Part shown: positions 7,578 through 15,333 of the stretch, in pieces | Position numbering within the stretch: the first letter of the stretch is position 1 | Layout of the letters: each line of letters opens with the position of its first letter | Assembly (NCBI GenBank): GCA_001898405.1 | Contig: MKTW01000004.1 | Coordinates: 322,156 to 386,155 of the forward strand | Length of the DNA stretch: 64,000 nt | Source: Sphingobacteriales bacterium 44-61 | Lineage (GTDB): Bacteria > Bacteroidota > Bacteroidia > Chitinophagales > Chitinophagaceae | Direction of reading: 5' to 3' | The notes under the pieces: model-generated | What the model saw: only the letters and a program-made list of their open reading frames with translations | Database searches by the model: none | Told to the model about the DNA's origin: nothing | Translations under genes and position numbers: made by a program

Positions 7578-9275
7578 ATGTGGCAGGAGCTATCAGCGCA
7601 ATTACAGCAAGGTGATATCAAAGCATTGGCCCGGAGCATTTCCCTGGTGGAGAATGGTTATGAAGGTTATGCTTCATTCCTGGAGCAATTGCCGGCAGGC
7701 AAAGCTGATATCATTGGCATCACCGGCCCTCCCGGCGCAGGCAAAAGCACGCTGGTAGATGCGCTGATCGGCGAACTGGTGAAGGATGGAAAAAAGATCG
7801 CTGTGCTCTGCGTTGACCCCTCATCACCCTTTCATCTTGGCGCTGTGCTGGGCGACAGGATCCGGATGAGCGAATGGTACACCAATCCTTCAGTATTCAT
7901 CCGTTCGCTGGCCAGCCGCGGAAGCATGGGCGGCCTTCACCCTATGATCATTGAAATAACTTACCTGTTAAAAGCAGCAGGTTTTGATCATATCATTATT
8001 GAAACCGTTGGTATCGGGCAAAGTGAAGTGGAAATTGCAGGGCTGGCAGATACGACCGTGGTAGTGCTGGTACCGGAGGCCGGCGATGAGATACAAACAA
8101 TGAAATCGGGGCTGATGGAGATCGCTGATATCTTTGTCGTAAACAAAAGCGACCGGCCAGATGCTGACCATTTTGTAAAAAACCTGCGGCTGATGCTGGC
8201 ACCTTCTTTTACCCGGCATAAAGAAGAAGTACCTGTGCTGAAAACTGTTGCTTCCCAAAAAACAGGCATACCGGAACTGGCTACCGAGATCATCCGGCAG
8301 GGCTCTCATGCCGATACCAAAAAGAAAGCTTTTCTGCTTGCATCCAAGGCATGGCATATTCTTCAAAGAATACAAATGCAGCATATCGATCAGCAGCAAC
8401 TGGAAATCCAGATACAGGAAGCGCTTGCAAAAGGGTCATTCAACCTGTTTGCATTTGTAAATGAAGTGAGCAAACAGCAGAAGGAAACGCCTTACCTGTT
8501 TTCAATATGCTCTATCATCACCAGCCATGATGAATATGGTGAAATGAGAAAGAGTTTTGAAAACTGCGGGTTTACCCAGGATTGCGAATACATTTTTGCA
8601 GACAATACAACGCATAACCGGTTTGATGCCTATACCGCCATTAACCATTTTCTCCGGGAAGCAAACGGCAGATACATTATTATCGTTCATCAGGATGTAA
8701 GATGTATTGATAATATTTCCCGGTTGCAGAAAATACTGGCTGACCTGACACTTGAGGATGATAAATGGGCTGTTTGTGGTAATGCTGGTGCAATGGGCTA
8801 TCACCAGGATGTACGGTATATTACCAATGGTGGAAAGGTTGTAACACATGAAAACCTGCCGGCAAAAGTGTTTTCCCTGGATGAAAATCTGTTGATCGTG
8901 CGTCAGTCAGCCAATATTGTTGTGTCTGCCGACCTGAAAGGTTTTCATCTCTATGCAGCAGACCTTTGCCTGATTGCTGATTACCTTGGCTATTCCTGTT
9001 ATGTTATTCCTTTTATGGTAAAGCATCTGAGCCTGGGCAATCTGAAGGACCTAAAAAGGCATTTACCTGAATTCCTGGACCTGTACGGGAGGAAACTCAG
9101 GCGGCGCTTTATTCAAACACCAAGCTCCAAGTTTGTCCTAAGCAACTCTTCATTCAAAAATAGATTTCTTAATGGGAAGCTGTTCTTCCTGGTGAAGTGG
9201 TATGAAGGGATAAAACTTTTTTTTAAAACCCCGCGTCACAAAAGCCAGTACAGGAAAACTGTCAGGAAGGAATAA
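7578..9275 (+). CDS. MeaB/ArgK-type GTPase fused to a glycosyltransferase domain
   Basis: 565 residues in one uninterrupted frame with two parts. Residues 1-300 are a MeaB GTPase: Walker A GPPGAGKST at 50-58, DPSSPFHLGAVLGDRIRM at 80-97, ETVGIGQSE at 142-150 and the guanine motif NKSD at 189-192. MeaB normally protects and loads methylmalonyl-CoA mutase and is about 300-340 residues. Residues 305-545 look like a GT2-type glycosyltransferase, with a beta-alpha core 'SICSIITS', FADNTT and a metal-motif-like 'IIIVHQDVR'. The linker is only a few residues. The MeaB part ends at about its normal end, so this looks like stop-codon loss between two adjacent genes or a true fusion. A TACATTTG -7 box lies at 7549-7556. 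The context is polysaccharide genes, not mutase genes. Confidence 0.85.
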   Translation: MWQELSAQLQQGDIKALARSISLVENGYEGYASFLEQLPAGKADIIGITGPPGAGKSTLVDALIGELVKDGKKIAVLCVDPSSPFHLGAVLGDRIRMSEWYTNPSVFIRSLASRGSMGGLHPMIIEITYLLKAAGFDHIIIETVGIGQSEVEIAGLADTTVVVLVPEAGDEIQTMKSGLMEIADIFVVNKSDRPDADHFVKNLRLMLAPSFTRHKEEVPVLKTVASQKTGIPELATEIIRQGSHADTKKKAFLLASKAWHILQRIQMQHIDQQQLEIQIQEALAKGSFNLFAFVNEVSKQQKETPYLFSICSIITSHDEYGEMRKSFENCGFTQDCEYIFADNTTHNRFDAYTAINHFLREANGRYIIIVHQDVRCIDNISRLQKILADLTLEDDKWAVCGNAGAMGYHQDVRYITNGGKVVTHENLPAKVFSLDENLLIVRQSANIVVSADLKGFHLYAADLCLIADYLGYSCYVIPFMVKHLSLGNLKDLKRHLPEFLDLYGRKLRRRFIQTPSSKFVLSNSSFKNRFLNGKLFFLVKWYEGIKLFFKTPRHKSQYRKTVRKE

Positions 9276-9276
9276 C

Positions 9277-10275
9277 TCAAAAGCGGGTGATCTCTTTTTT
9301 ATCTACTGAATTCCGGACGGTGTTCACCACTTCTTTCACGGTCAGTAATTTCCTTTCACCAGCTGCTTTGAAAAGCTTTTTGCGGCTTTCAATTACCCTG
9401 CTGTAGTTTCTGGTAAATAATTGCAGTGATTTCAACCAGCCCCATCTCAGCATAAAAAGATGAGCCAGGCTTTCAAATCCAAGCTGAATAAACCATTGAA
9501 ACCGCTTGAAGGCATTCAGGTGAATAGCATGCAGGTACATTTTGTTCCTGTTGTAAACAACCTGGATGCTTTTTTTCTTGTTGCTGGAATTGATGGATAC
9601 AGAAAGTTTATGCCGGCAAACAGAGAAATCATCATAATAGCATTTCCATCCCATTCGCCAGGCCCGGAGACTCAATTCAAAATCTTCCACATAAAAAGGT
9701 GCAAACAGTTCGTCAAACCCACCCAACAATAATAGTTTTTGCCGGTCTACAAAAGCATTGGCGCCAGAGAGATACATGCTGTAGAGCCATTGGCCCTGCT
9801 CTTTATGAACTGGAATATAATTTCCGGAGGTTTTGATCTTGAGACCGTGAAAAGAGGGGTATTTGCCTCCATCCTGTATCTTATCATCCTCCCAGCCGAT
9901 GATCTTGCCCATTACACCAAATGTATCGGCTCTTTCAAAATAGCGAAGCAAGCCATTAAAATAATTGGGCGTAAGCTTTACATCACTGTTCAGCAATAAC
10001 ACATGGGAATACTGAGCATTAAAAATGCCGGTGTTGATAGTAGGAGAAAACCCTTTGTTGACCTCATTGATCAATAACCTTATTCCGGGATATTCTTTTT
10101 GCAGAAATGAAACGGAATCATCGGAAGAGCAATCATCGCAAATAATGATCTCGAAAGGAAGTGCTGCGTCCTTAGCTGCTCCAAAAATGGAAGGAAGGGT
10201 CTGCTCCAGCAAATAACGCCCGTTATAGTTAGGAATTACAATAGATATACCTGAAACGACGGCAACTGCTTGCAT
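9277..10275 (-). CDS. Glycosyltransferase family 2
   Basis: 332 residues with a GT-A fold: the opening ISIVIPNYNG (residues 10-19), the nucleotide motif ICDDCSSDDS, and the metal-binding LLNSDVKL in place of a classic DxD. A later acidic motif FYVEDFELSLRAWRMG is the 'ED' pair that holds the catalytic base in rhamnosyl- and galactofuranosyl-type GT2 enzymes. Cytoplasmic, probably adding a sugar to a lipid-linked surface glycan. Convergent with the MeaB-GT gene, with a single base between the two stop codons. Confidence 0.9.
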   Translation of the reverse strand: MQAVAVVSGISIVIPNYNGRYLLEQTLPSIFGAAKDAALPFEIIICDDCSSDDSVSFLQKEYPGIRLLINEVNKGFSPTINTGIFNAQYSHVLLLNSDVKLTPNYFNGLLRYFERADTFGVMGKIIGWEDDKIQDGGKYPSFHGLKIKTSGNYIPVHKEQGQWLYSMYLSGANAFVDRQKLLLLGGFDELFAPFYVEDFELSLRAWRMGWKCYYDDFSVCRHKLSVSINSSNKKKSIQVVYNRNKMYLHAIHLNAFKRFQWFIQLGFESLAHLFMLRWGWLKSLQLFTRNYSRVIESRKKLFKAAGERKLLTVKEVVNTVRNSVDKKEITRF

Positions 10276-10329
10276 TTTGATAATCTCCCCTTACCGGGGC
10301 TTAACAGAAAATAAAATAACCCTGGAATA

Positions 10330-10548
10330 TTACTCTTTATTGCTTTGCCACCACTTGTAACCGATATACCCCACTATAAGAAAAGGCGTAAAAGCCAGGT
10401 AGACAATGCCGGTATTCAGCCCTTTTGCGGGCCCTTCACCTAATTGCTGCGCTGTTTTTGTACAGATAGAGCATTGCGCTCCTGCCGTAAGAGAGAGTAG
10501 GATAGAAAAACATGCTGCCAACCAGTAAACCTGTAACCTCTTTTTCAT
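10330..10548 (-). CDS. Small membrane protein with exported CxxC motif
   Basis: 72 residues from ATG at 10548 (a GTG directly before it is also possible). The N-terminal hydrophobic signal ends in AGAQ, followed at once by CSIC (a CxxC pair) and KTAQQLGEGPAKGLN. Then comes one transmembrane segment (IVYLAFTPFLIVGYIGY) and a short WWQSNKE tail. The signal peptide, CxxC pair and membrane anchor suggest an exported redox or metal-binding small protein. No function is known to me. It sits between the GT2 gene and the LytTR regulator, all on the minus strand. Confidence 0.65.
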   Translation of the reverse strand: MKKRLQVYWLAACFSILLSLTAGAQCSICTKTAQQLGEGPAKGLNTGIVYLAFTPFLIVGYIGYKWWQSNKE

Positions 10549-10617
10549 CACCGTAATTTGACAGCAAAAGTACTAAAGAGATGGCGGAGCAAAAAATTCT
10601 ACTTTATACTCCTCCAT

Positions 10618-10658
10618 TTCCCTCAGCCAACCCTATCAAACGAATCAGGTTCAGGGTA
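10618..10658 (-). promoter_or_regulatory. Degenerate TPP-riboswitch-like 3' half
   Basis: Read on the minus strand, the sequence right after the response-regulator stop codon contains AACCTGAT, then GATAGGG and ends GGCTGAGGGAA. This resembles the 3' half of the THI-box (ACCC...GAACCTGAT...UAAU.CC.GCGnAGGGAA). The 5' half (GGGG-GCC-CTGAGA) would fall in the regulator's coding sequence and is not recognisable. The downstream gene is not a thiamine gene. Either a relic or a chance likeness. Confidence 0.3.
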
Positions 10659-11408
10659 TTAAAATCTTGAAAAGAGTTCCATAAACTCCTGGCGCCGGTT
10701 CCGGGAAATATTAATGGAAGCATCATTGTCCATAACGATATAGCCTCCATCACCACGGACAAACTTCTTTACCCGGTTAATATTAATAAGAAATGAACTG
10801 TGAACGCGGTAGAAATCAGGGCCGCTCAGCGCTTCATCAATTTCTTTCAGCACTTTCGATACCAGGATCTTTCTTCCTCCTGCCAGCACTACATGTGTAT
10901 AATTGCTTTCCGCTTCACAATAAATGATATCCTGCGTAGCTACAAACACCAACCCATCGCCGGAAGTGAGTGCAATGCGGTGGGGAGTGGTTTTGTTCGA
11001 CTGATGTATGTTTTGCAATAACAGGTCAAACTGTTCACGCGTAGGAACATTCTTCTTTTCTTCAATACGGCTGATGGTTGCTTTCAGATCGTCAGGGTCA
11101 ACAGGTTTCAACAGATAATTAAGTGCTGCATATTTAAATGCCTTGATGGCAAACTGATCATAAGCAGTGCAGAATACTACATCAAAAAAAAGCTTGTCGA
11201 ATTGTTCCAGCATATCAAACCCGTTCATCTTCGGCATTTCTATATCCAGAAAAACCACATCGGGCTTACCTGCATGGATAGCAGCGATCCCCTGCTCGGC
11301 TGAATTGCACATGGCAATGATCTCTACCTGCGGGCAATAGGTTTTCAACAGCCATTCCATCATTTCCAGTGCATTCTTTTCATCGTCTACGAGAATACAT
11401 TTTATCAT
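10659..11408 (-). CDS. LytTR family response regulator
   Basis: 249 residues. Receiver domain at residues 1-120 with the acidic pair D8/D9 in LVDDE and the phosphoacceptor D55 in FLDIEMPKMNG; the conserved Lys is in NYLLKPVDP. The C-terminal LytTR DNA-binding domain covers about 145-245, with the typical 'YRVHSSFLININRVKKF' segment. Activated by phosphotransfer from the partner kinase, encoded 14 bp upstream in the same operon. Targets unknown; in such Bacteroidota pairs they are often surface or carbohydrate genes. Confidence 0.95.
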   Translation of the reverse strand: MIKCILVDDEKNALEMMEWLLKTYCPQVEIIAMCNSAEQGIAAIHAGKPDVVFLDIEMPKMNGFDMLEQFDKLFFDVVFCTAYDQFAIKAFKYAALNYLLKPVDPDDLKATISRIEEKKNVPTREQFDLLLQNIHQSNKTTPHRIALTSGDGLVFVATQDIIYCEAESNYTHVVLAGGRKILVSKVLKEIDEALSGPDFYRVHSSFLININRVKKFVRGDGGYIVMDNDASINISRNRRQEFMELFSRF

Positions 11409-11422
11409 ACTAATCAGTTTTA

Positions 11423-14400
11423 TTACCCGTCTATGGGTATTTTCAGGATAACTTTTGTGCCAGCAGCTTCGCCATTGCTTGTTATGATATCATTTACTTC
11501 CACAGATGCTTCTGCCTGTATCTGTTTGGTCAGCAAAGCCAGCCGGTCTTCCGTCAGCTTCATGCCCAATGATTTCTTGGTGGAAGCAGATTTGCTTTTC
11601 AGTTCCTTTGCCCTGACCCTTCCCACACCATTATCTTCGATCACGCATTCCAGCAATGAATCCGTTTTCCGGGTGATATGGATCGTAAGATGCCCTGCCG
11701 TTTCCTTATGCAATAGCCCATGCCAGATAGCATTCTCCACATAGGGTTGGATAATCAGCGGCGGTACATAAATACTGTCTGCCTGCACTCCTTCGCTCAC
11801 GCTGATCGAATAGGAAAATTTTTTCTCAAACCTGATACTTTCCATTTCTATATACAATCGCAGTGCTTCCAGTTCGTTTGATAAGGTAACCGATTTGCTG
11901 TTGGAATTGTCAAGTATCAGCCTGATCAGTTTGGCAAACCGGGTAAGGTAAAGGGAAGCAGTAGCCTGGTCACTCTTAACAATGTACCGGTTAATGGAGT
12001 TGAGACAGTTGAAAATGAAATGAGGGTTCATTTGCGCCCTTAATGCCTGCATTTCCACATCGGCCATTTTTCGTTGGGTATCCATTAGTGTTGCTTCTGC
12101 CTTTGCCCGTTCTGCTTCCGCTTTTGCTTTCACGATCTTATTGGCACACAAGGACGCGATTGTAGTGAGGATCGACAAATGCTTTTGAGTAAAGAACCCT
12201 TTTTTTGAGTGTTCGCAGTCAATTACTCCCAATACTTTTCCGTTGGAGATAATGGGCACTGCAATCTCCGAACAGCGCCGCTCATCGTCTACAATATAGC
12301 GCGGGTCTTTGGTCGTATCTGCGATCAGCTCGGCACGGCCACTCGCTGCCACGCTACCGGTGATGCCTTTCCCCAACGGTATTTCCATCGGTTCTTTTAT
12401 TTCATAAGAGACCGGGCTCTTTGGTCCATGTGCAGCGCGTTGGATCAGCACTTTTCTTTCATGGTCCAGCAGGTAGATCACACAATCTTCAAAATGAAGC
12501 CGGCCGATACAGTTCTTCGCTACATCCCACAGGATCGCTTTCACCGAATTGGTTTCATAAATGCTGACAGCAAAATAATTAATGGCCTGCTCTGCTTCCA
12601 GCTCTTCCTGCTGTTCCTGTATCTTTTTATTCCTGTTCCGTACGATCATCCAGATAATACTTCCTATAGCAAGCACCAGCAAGCTGATAAACCACCAGGC
12701 CATCCAGTAGGGCGATTCGATCTCAAAAGAAAAAATATCGTTGGCGTCCACCCAATCCACCCGGTTGAGACTGGCCTGTACTTTCAGCTTATACTGGCCA
12801 GGAGGAAGGGAGGTGAACCGGACAAGATTATTGTTGCCGAGGTATTTCCAGTCGTTATCAAAACCTTCCACCTGGTAGCGGTAAGTCACTTTATCTGCAT
12901 TATTAAAATAGGCCACCGCAAATTCCACTTCCATAGACCGGTCGGAATAGGGTATGGAGTATTGTTTATCGAATGAATACACGATCGAATCCTTATTGCC
13001 CAGGCTGGCCTGGCTGATATATGCCTGGAAGGATTCTGCCGGCGCAGTAAAAGTATCGGGGTTCCAGTAATTGATCCCATTTACCCCGCCGAAATAAACC
13101 GTTCCCTGCTTATCCCTGAACCAACTGTTTCCATTGAACCCATAACCTTGCACATTATCGGAATAATCAAAAAGATTGAGCTTGAACGTAGCAGGATCAT
13201 AGCGGTAAATGCCATGTTGCGAACTGGCCCATATCACTTCATGCATATCCTGGTAGATCGTATAGAGATTAATATGATCGAATACATTGGTCAGTTTATC
13301 TACCACTATTCTTCCATCCTGGTATCTTGATGTATACAACCCCTGCTCACAGGAAAAAAGCAAGCGGCTGTTTTGCTGCATAAAGGAACTCGTGATGATC
13401 TGCGCAGGAGAATCAGGGAAAGACGCTTTTTGCAAATAGTTGTAATTGGAATCTATGCAATGCAATCCGCTATTGGTGGTGATCCAGATAATGCCATTGG
13501 CTCCCTGGTGGGCGAAATTGGGATTTTCGCGGGTGATCATGGGCAAAGGCAATTCCTTTAACAGGTAAGTTTTAGCATCGAGTACATAAATAGCTTCTCT
13601 CCCCATTACAAGATGATCGCCGTTATGCAGCGTAATAACATCATCAATAAAATCCTTTTCACTTTTTACCCTTATGCTATCCGATTCAAAAGCAGGCCGC
13701 CGGTATTTTTTGGTTAGAGGATCAAACAGCCACATACCTTTATCCGTTGGTCCGAGGATAATGTATTTGCCATCGTATACCAACCCACGAATAGAAGGAT
13801 GGCTTAGTTTATCAGTACTTTCAGGGGAGGGAAGAAAAAATTCCCAGTCGCGGCGGTTTGCTTTCCAGTTAACGAAGCCATTGCCTGTGGCCAGCCACAG
13901 ATTACCTTTTTCATCTTCCTGTATCTTCCGGATATTATCAATGCCGGCAGGAAGCACATCATTCAATTGCCTGATACGGGTGAGCCCGATCGGTGAATGC
14001 TTTACGGCAAACCTCACTACGCCGTCGATGGTGGCCATCCATGCATAACCATCTGTATCAAGGTAAATGAAATTGCCATAATCATTTGTTCCCACCTTCC
14101 GGCCACTCAGGAAAAACTGCGGACGGGTATATTGATTTGTTTCATTATTGTACTCAAATATTCCTTCTCTGGAAGCGATCAGGAAGCGATGCGGAGCAAA
14201 TTCCACGATACTCCGTGTAGCAAAATAACTTGAATGTAAGGTCCTCAGGTGTGACGGCAATACCATTGGGCTTATGCTGCCGGTTTTAAAATTATGCCAG
14301 TAGCTTTTGCCATCCCAACTGCTGACAGCAATACTGTCGCGGTTGATAGGAAATATCTTGTAGATGTCTACATTGGGAAGGCTGTCTGCCTTGTTGTTAT

Positions 14401-14977
14401 GCAGATCATATCTTACTATCTGTTGCCCGCTTTGATAAAACAGGAGGTCGTCGTACACAACAGCAAGCGGCATAGTACTAACAGAGGGAGATGGTATGGA
14501 AGAAAGCCAGGGTTGAAATGTTCTGCCTGCCGTTTCATATTTATACAGCCCTTTATTCGTCAGCAGGATGATGTTTTTATCTTTTAGCTGAAAAACAGGC
14601 CCTGAAGTAAATGATGAATCTTCAGCGGAAACATACACCTGCTTGAAATCGCCTTTCTCTTCTGAGAAAAGAAAAACCCTGTTGGTTCCTGTTACCCATA
14701 CATGCCCGTTCTCATCACAAAGCAGGTTATCCCATACTACGCCTTGTTTGAAAGTGACGATCCTTTTGCCATCAAAGCGCTGCAACTGGCGGCGGTAGAG
14801 TACCCATAAACAGCCCTTCTGATCCCTCGCTACCGAGGAGATAGTGCCGGGTTGCAAGCCGGAAGTGTAATCAAATAATTGGAGGTGATAGTCGGGCAGT
14901 TGGGCATTGACGGTCAGGGTCAGCACGACCATTACCGCTGCTAAAAGCAGTTTCTGTATAATACGCGTTTTTTTCAA
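11423..14977 (-). CDS. Beta-propeller/Y_Y_Y sensor histidine kinase with GAF domain (LytS-type)
   Basis: 1184 residues. A signal peptide ends near residue 26 (TVNAQ). The periplasmic region 27-670 consists of two-component-propeller repeats, followed by a Y_Y_Y domain at about 680-755, one transmembrane helix at 759-780, a coiled stretch, a GAF domain at about 805-950, and a His_kinase/HATPase module. The phospho-acceptor is H986 in NPHFIFN and the N-box is ENAIWHG at 1081-1087. It should sense a periplasmic ligand and phosphorylate the adjacent LytTR regulator. The start is a TTG at 14977: an in-frame stop lies three codons upstream and the signal peptide begins directly at this codon. A cytoplasmic GAF domain in addition to the propeller gives a second input site. 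Confidence 0.95.
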   Translation of the reverse strand: MKKTRIIQKLLLAAVMVVLTLTVNAQLPDYHLQLFDYTSGLQPGTISSVARDQKGCLWVLYRRQLQRFDGKRIVTFKQGVVWDNLLCDENGHVWVTGTNRVFLFSEEKGDFKQVYVSAEDSSFTSGPVFQLKDKNIILLTNKGLYKYETAGRTFQPWLSSIPSPSVSTMPLAVVYDDLLFYQSGQQIVRYDLHNNKADSLPNVDIYKIFPINRDSIAVSSWDGKSYWHNFKTGSISPMVLPSHLRTLHSSYFATRSIVEFAPHRFLIASREGIFEYNNETNQYTRPQFFLSGRKVGTNDYGNFIYLDTDGYAWMATIDGVVRFAVKHSPIGLTRIRQLNDVLPAGIDNIRKIQEDEKGNLWLATGNGFVNWKANRRDWEFFLPSPESTDKLSHPSIRGLVYDGKYIILGPTDKGMWLFDPLTKKYRRPAFESDSIRVKSEKDFIDDVITLHNGDHLVMGREAIYVLDAKTYLLKELPLPMITRENPNFAHQGANGIIWITTNSGLHCIDSNYNYLQKASFPDSPAQIITSSFMQQNSRLLFSCEQGLYTSRYQDGRIVVDKLTNVFDHINLYTIYQDMHEVIWASSQHGIYRYDPATFKLNLFDYSDNVQGYGFNGNSWFRDKQGTVYFGGVNGINYWNPDTFTAPAESFQAYISQASLGNKDSIVYSFDKQYSIPYSDRSMEVEFAVAYFNNADKVTYRYQVEGFDNDWKYLGNNNLVRFTSLPPGQYKLKVQASLNRVDWVDANDIFSFEIESPYWMAWWFISLLVLAIGSIIWMIVRNRNKKIQEQQEELEAEQAINYFAVSIYETNSVKAILWDVAKNCIGRLHFEDCVIYLLDHERKVLIQRAAHGPKSPVSYEIKEPMEIPLGKGITGSVAASGRAELIADTTKDPRYIVDDERRCSEIAVPIISNGKVLGVIDCEHSKKGFFTQKHLSILTTIASLCANKIVKAKAEAERAKAEATLMDTQRKMADVEMQALRAQMNPHFIFNCLNSINRYIVKSDQATASLYLTRFAKLIRLILDNSNSKSVTLSNELEALRLYIEMESIRFEKKFSYSISVSEGVQADSIYVPPLIIQPYVENAIWHGLLHKETAGHLTIHITRKTDSLLECVIEDNGVGRVRAKELKSKSASTKKSLGMKLTEDRLALLTKQIQAEASVEVNDIITSNGEAAGTKVILKIPIDG

Positions 14978-15333
14978 GAAGGGTTATTGATTCAAATTAC
15001 TGAGAAACGCGGTAAGGTCAATGGTTAATGGTCTTCGGAGATGAAAATAGGATGAGGGAGAGGGTTAGAGAAGGGCGTTTGAGTATTTGGTGAATCTGTT
15101 TAGTGGATGGTATTCTTCTGTTGACGGAATGGATCATTGGCAATCATCCTTTTCCCTGTCACCCCGGCCCTGGTTCAGGAGAATAACAGGTATAGTACAA
15201 TAAGAGCCGGGGTCTCCCCAACGTTGAGGAGACCCCGGCTCTTATATACTTTAAACCAGAATGAGGTCTGAACCAGGGCCGGGGTGACAGGGAAAGGGTT
15301 CACGGTCACTCGGCCATCGATCATCAGCCATTC
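14978..15333. other. 356-bp intergenic stretch, typA to histidine kinase
   Basis: Apart from the nested palindrome at 15151-15295 no gene or RNA is visible. The first 150 bp must hold the kinase-operon promoter, but no clear -33/-7 pair was found there. Confidence 0.5.
15151..15295. repeat. Nested GC-rich palindrome (28-bp outer, 17-bp inner arms)
   Basis: The outer arms 15151-15178 and 15268-15295 are perfect 28-bp inverted copies (TTTCCCTGTCACCCCGGCCC followed by TGGTTCAG). Inside, 15201-15217 and 15228-15244 are perfect 17-bp inverted copies (TAAGAGCCGGGGTCTCC). The central loop CCAACGTTGA itself holds the palindrome CAACGTTG. The element lies downstream of typA and upstream of the kinase gene, fills most of the 356-bp gap, and is much more GC-rich than its surroundings. 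It has no T-run, so it is not a standard terminator. It looks like a dispersed REP/MITE-type element. Confidence 0.85.

Noticed and set aside
9240-9300. Possible terminator between the MeaB-GT and GT2 genes (ACCCCGC ... GCGGGT)
   Set aside because: The stem needs a bulge and a long loop; too weak to call.
12209-12976. 255-codon plus-strand open frame
   Set aside because: Lies entirely antisense to the histidine-kinase gene; no domain, and the kinase frame is unmistakable.
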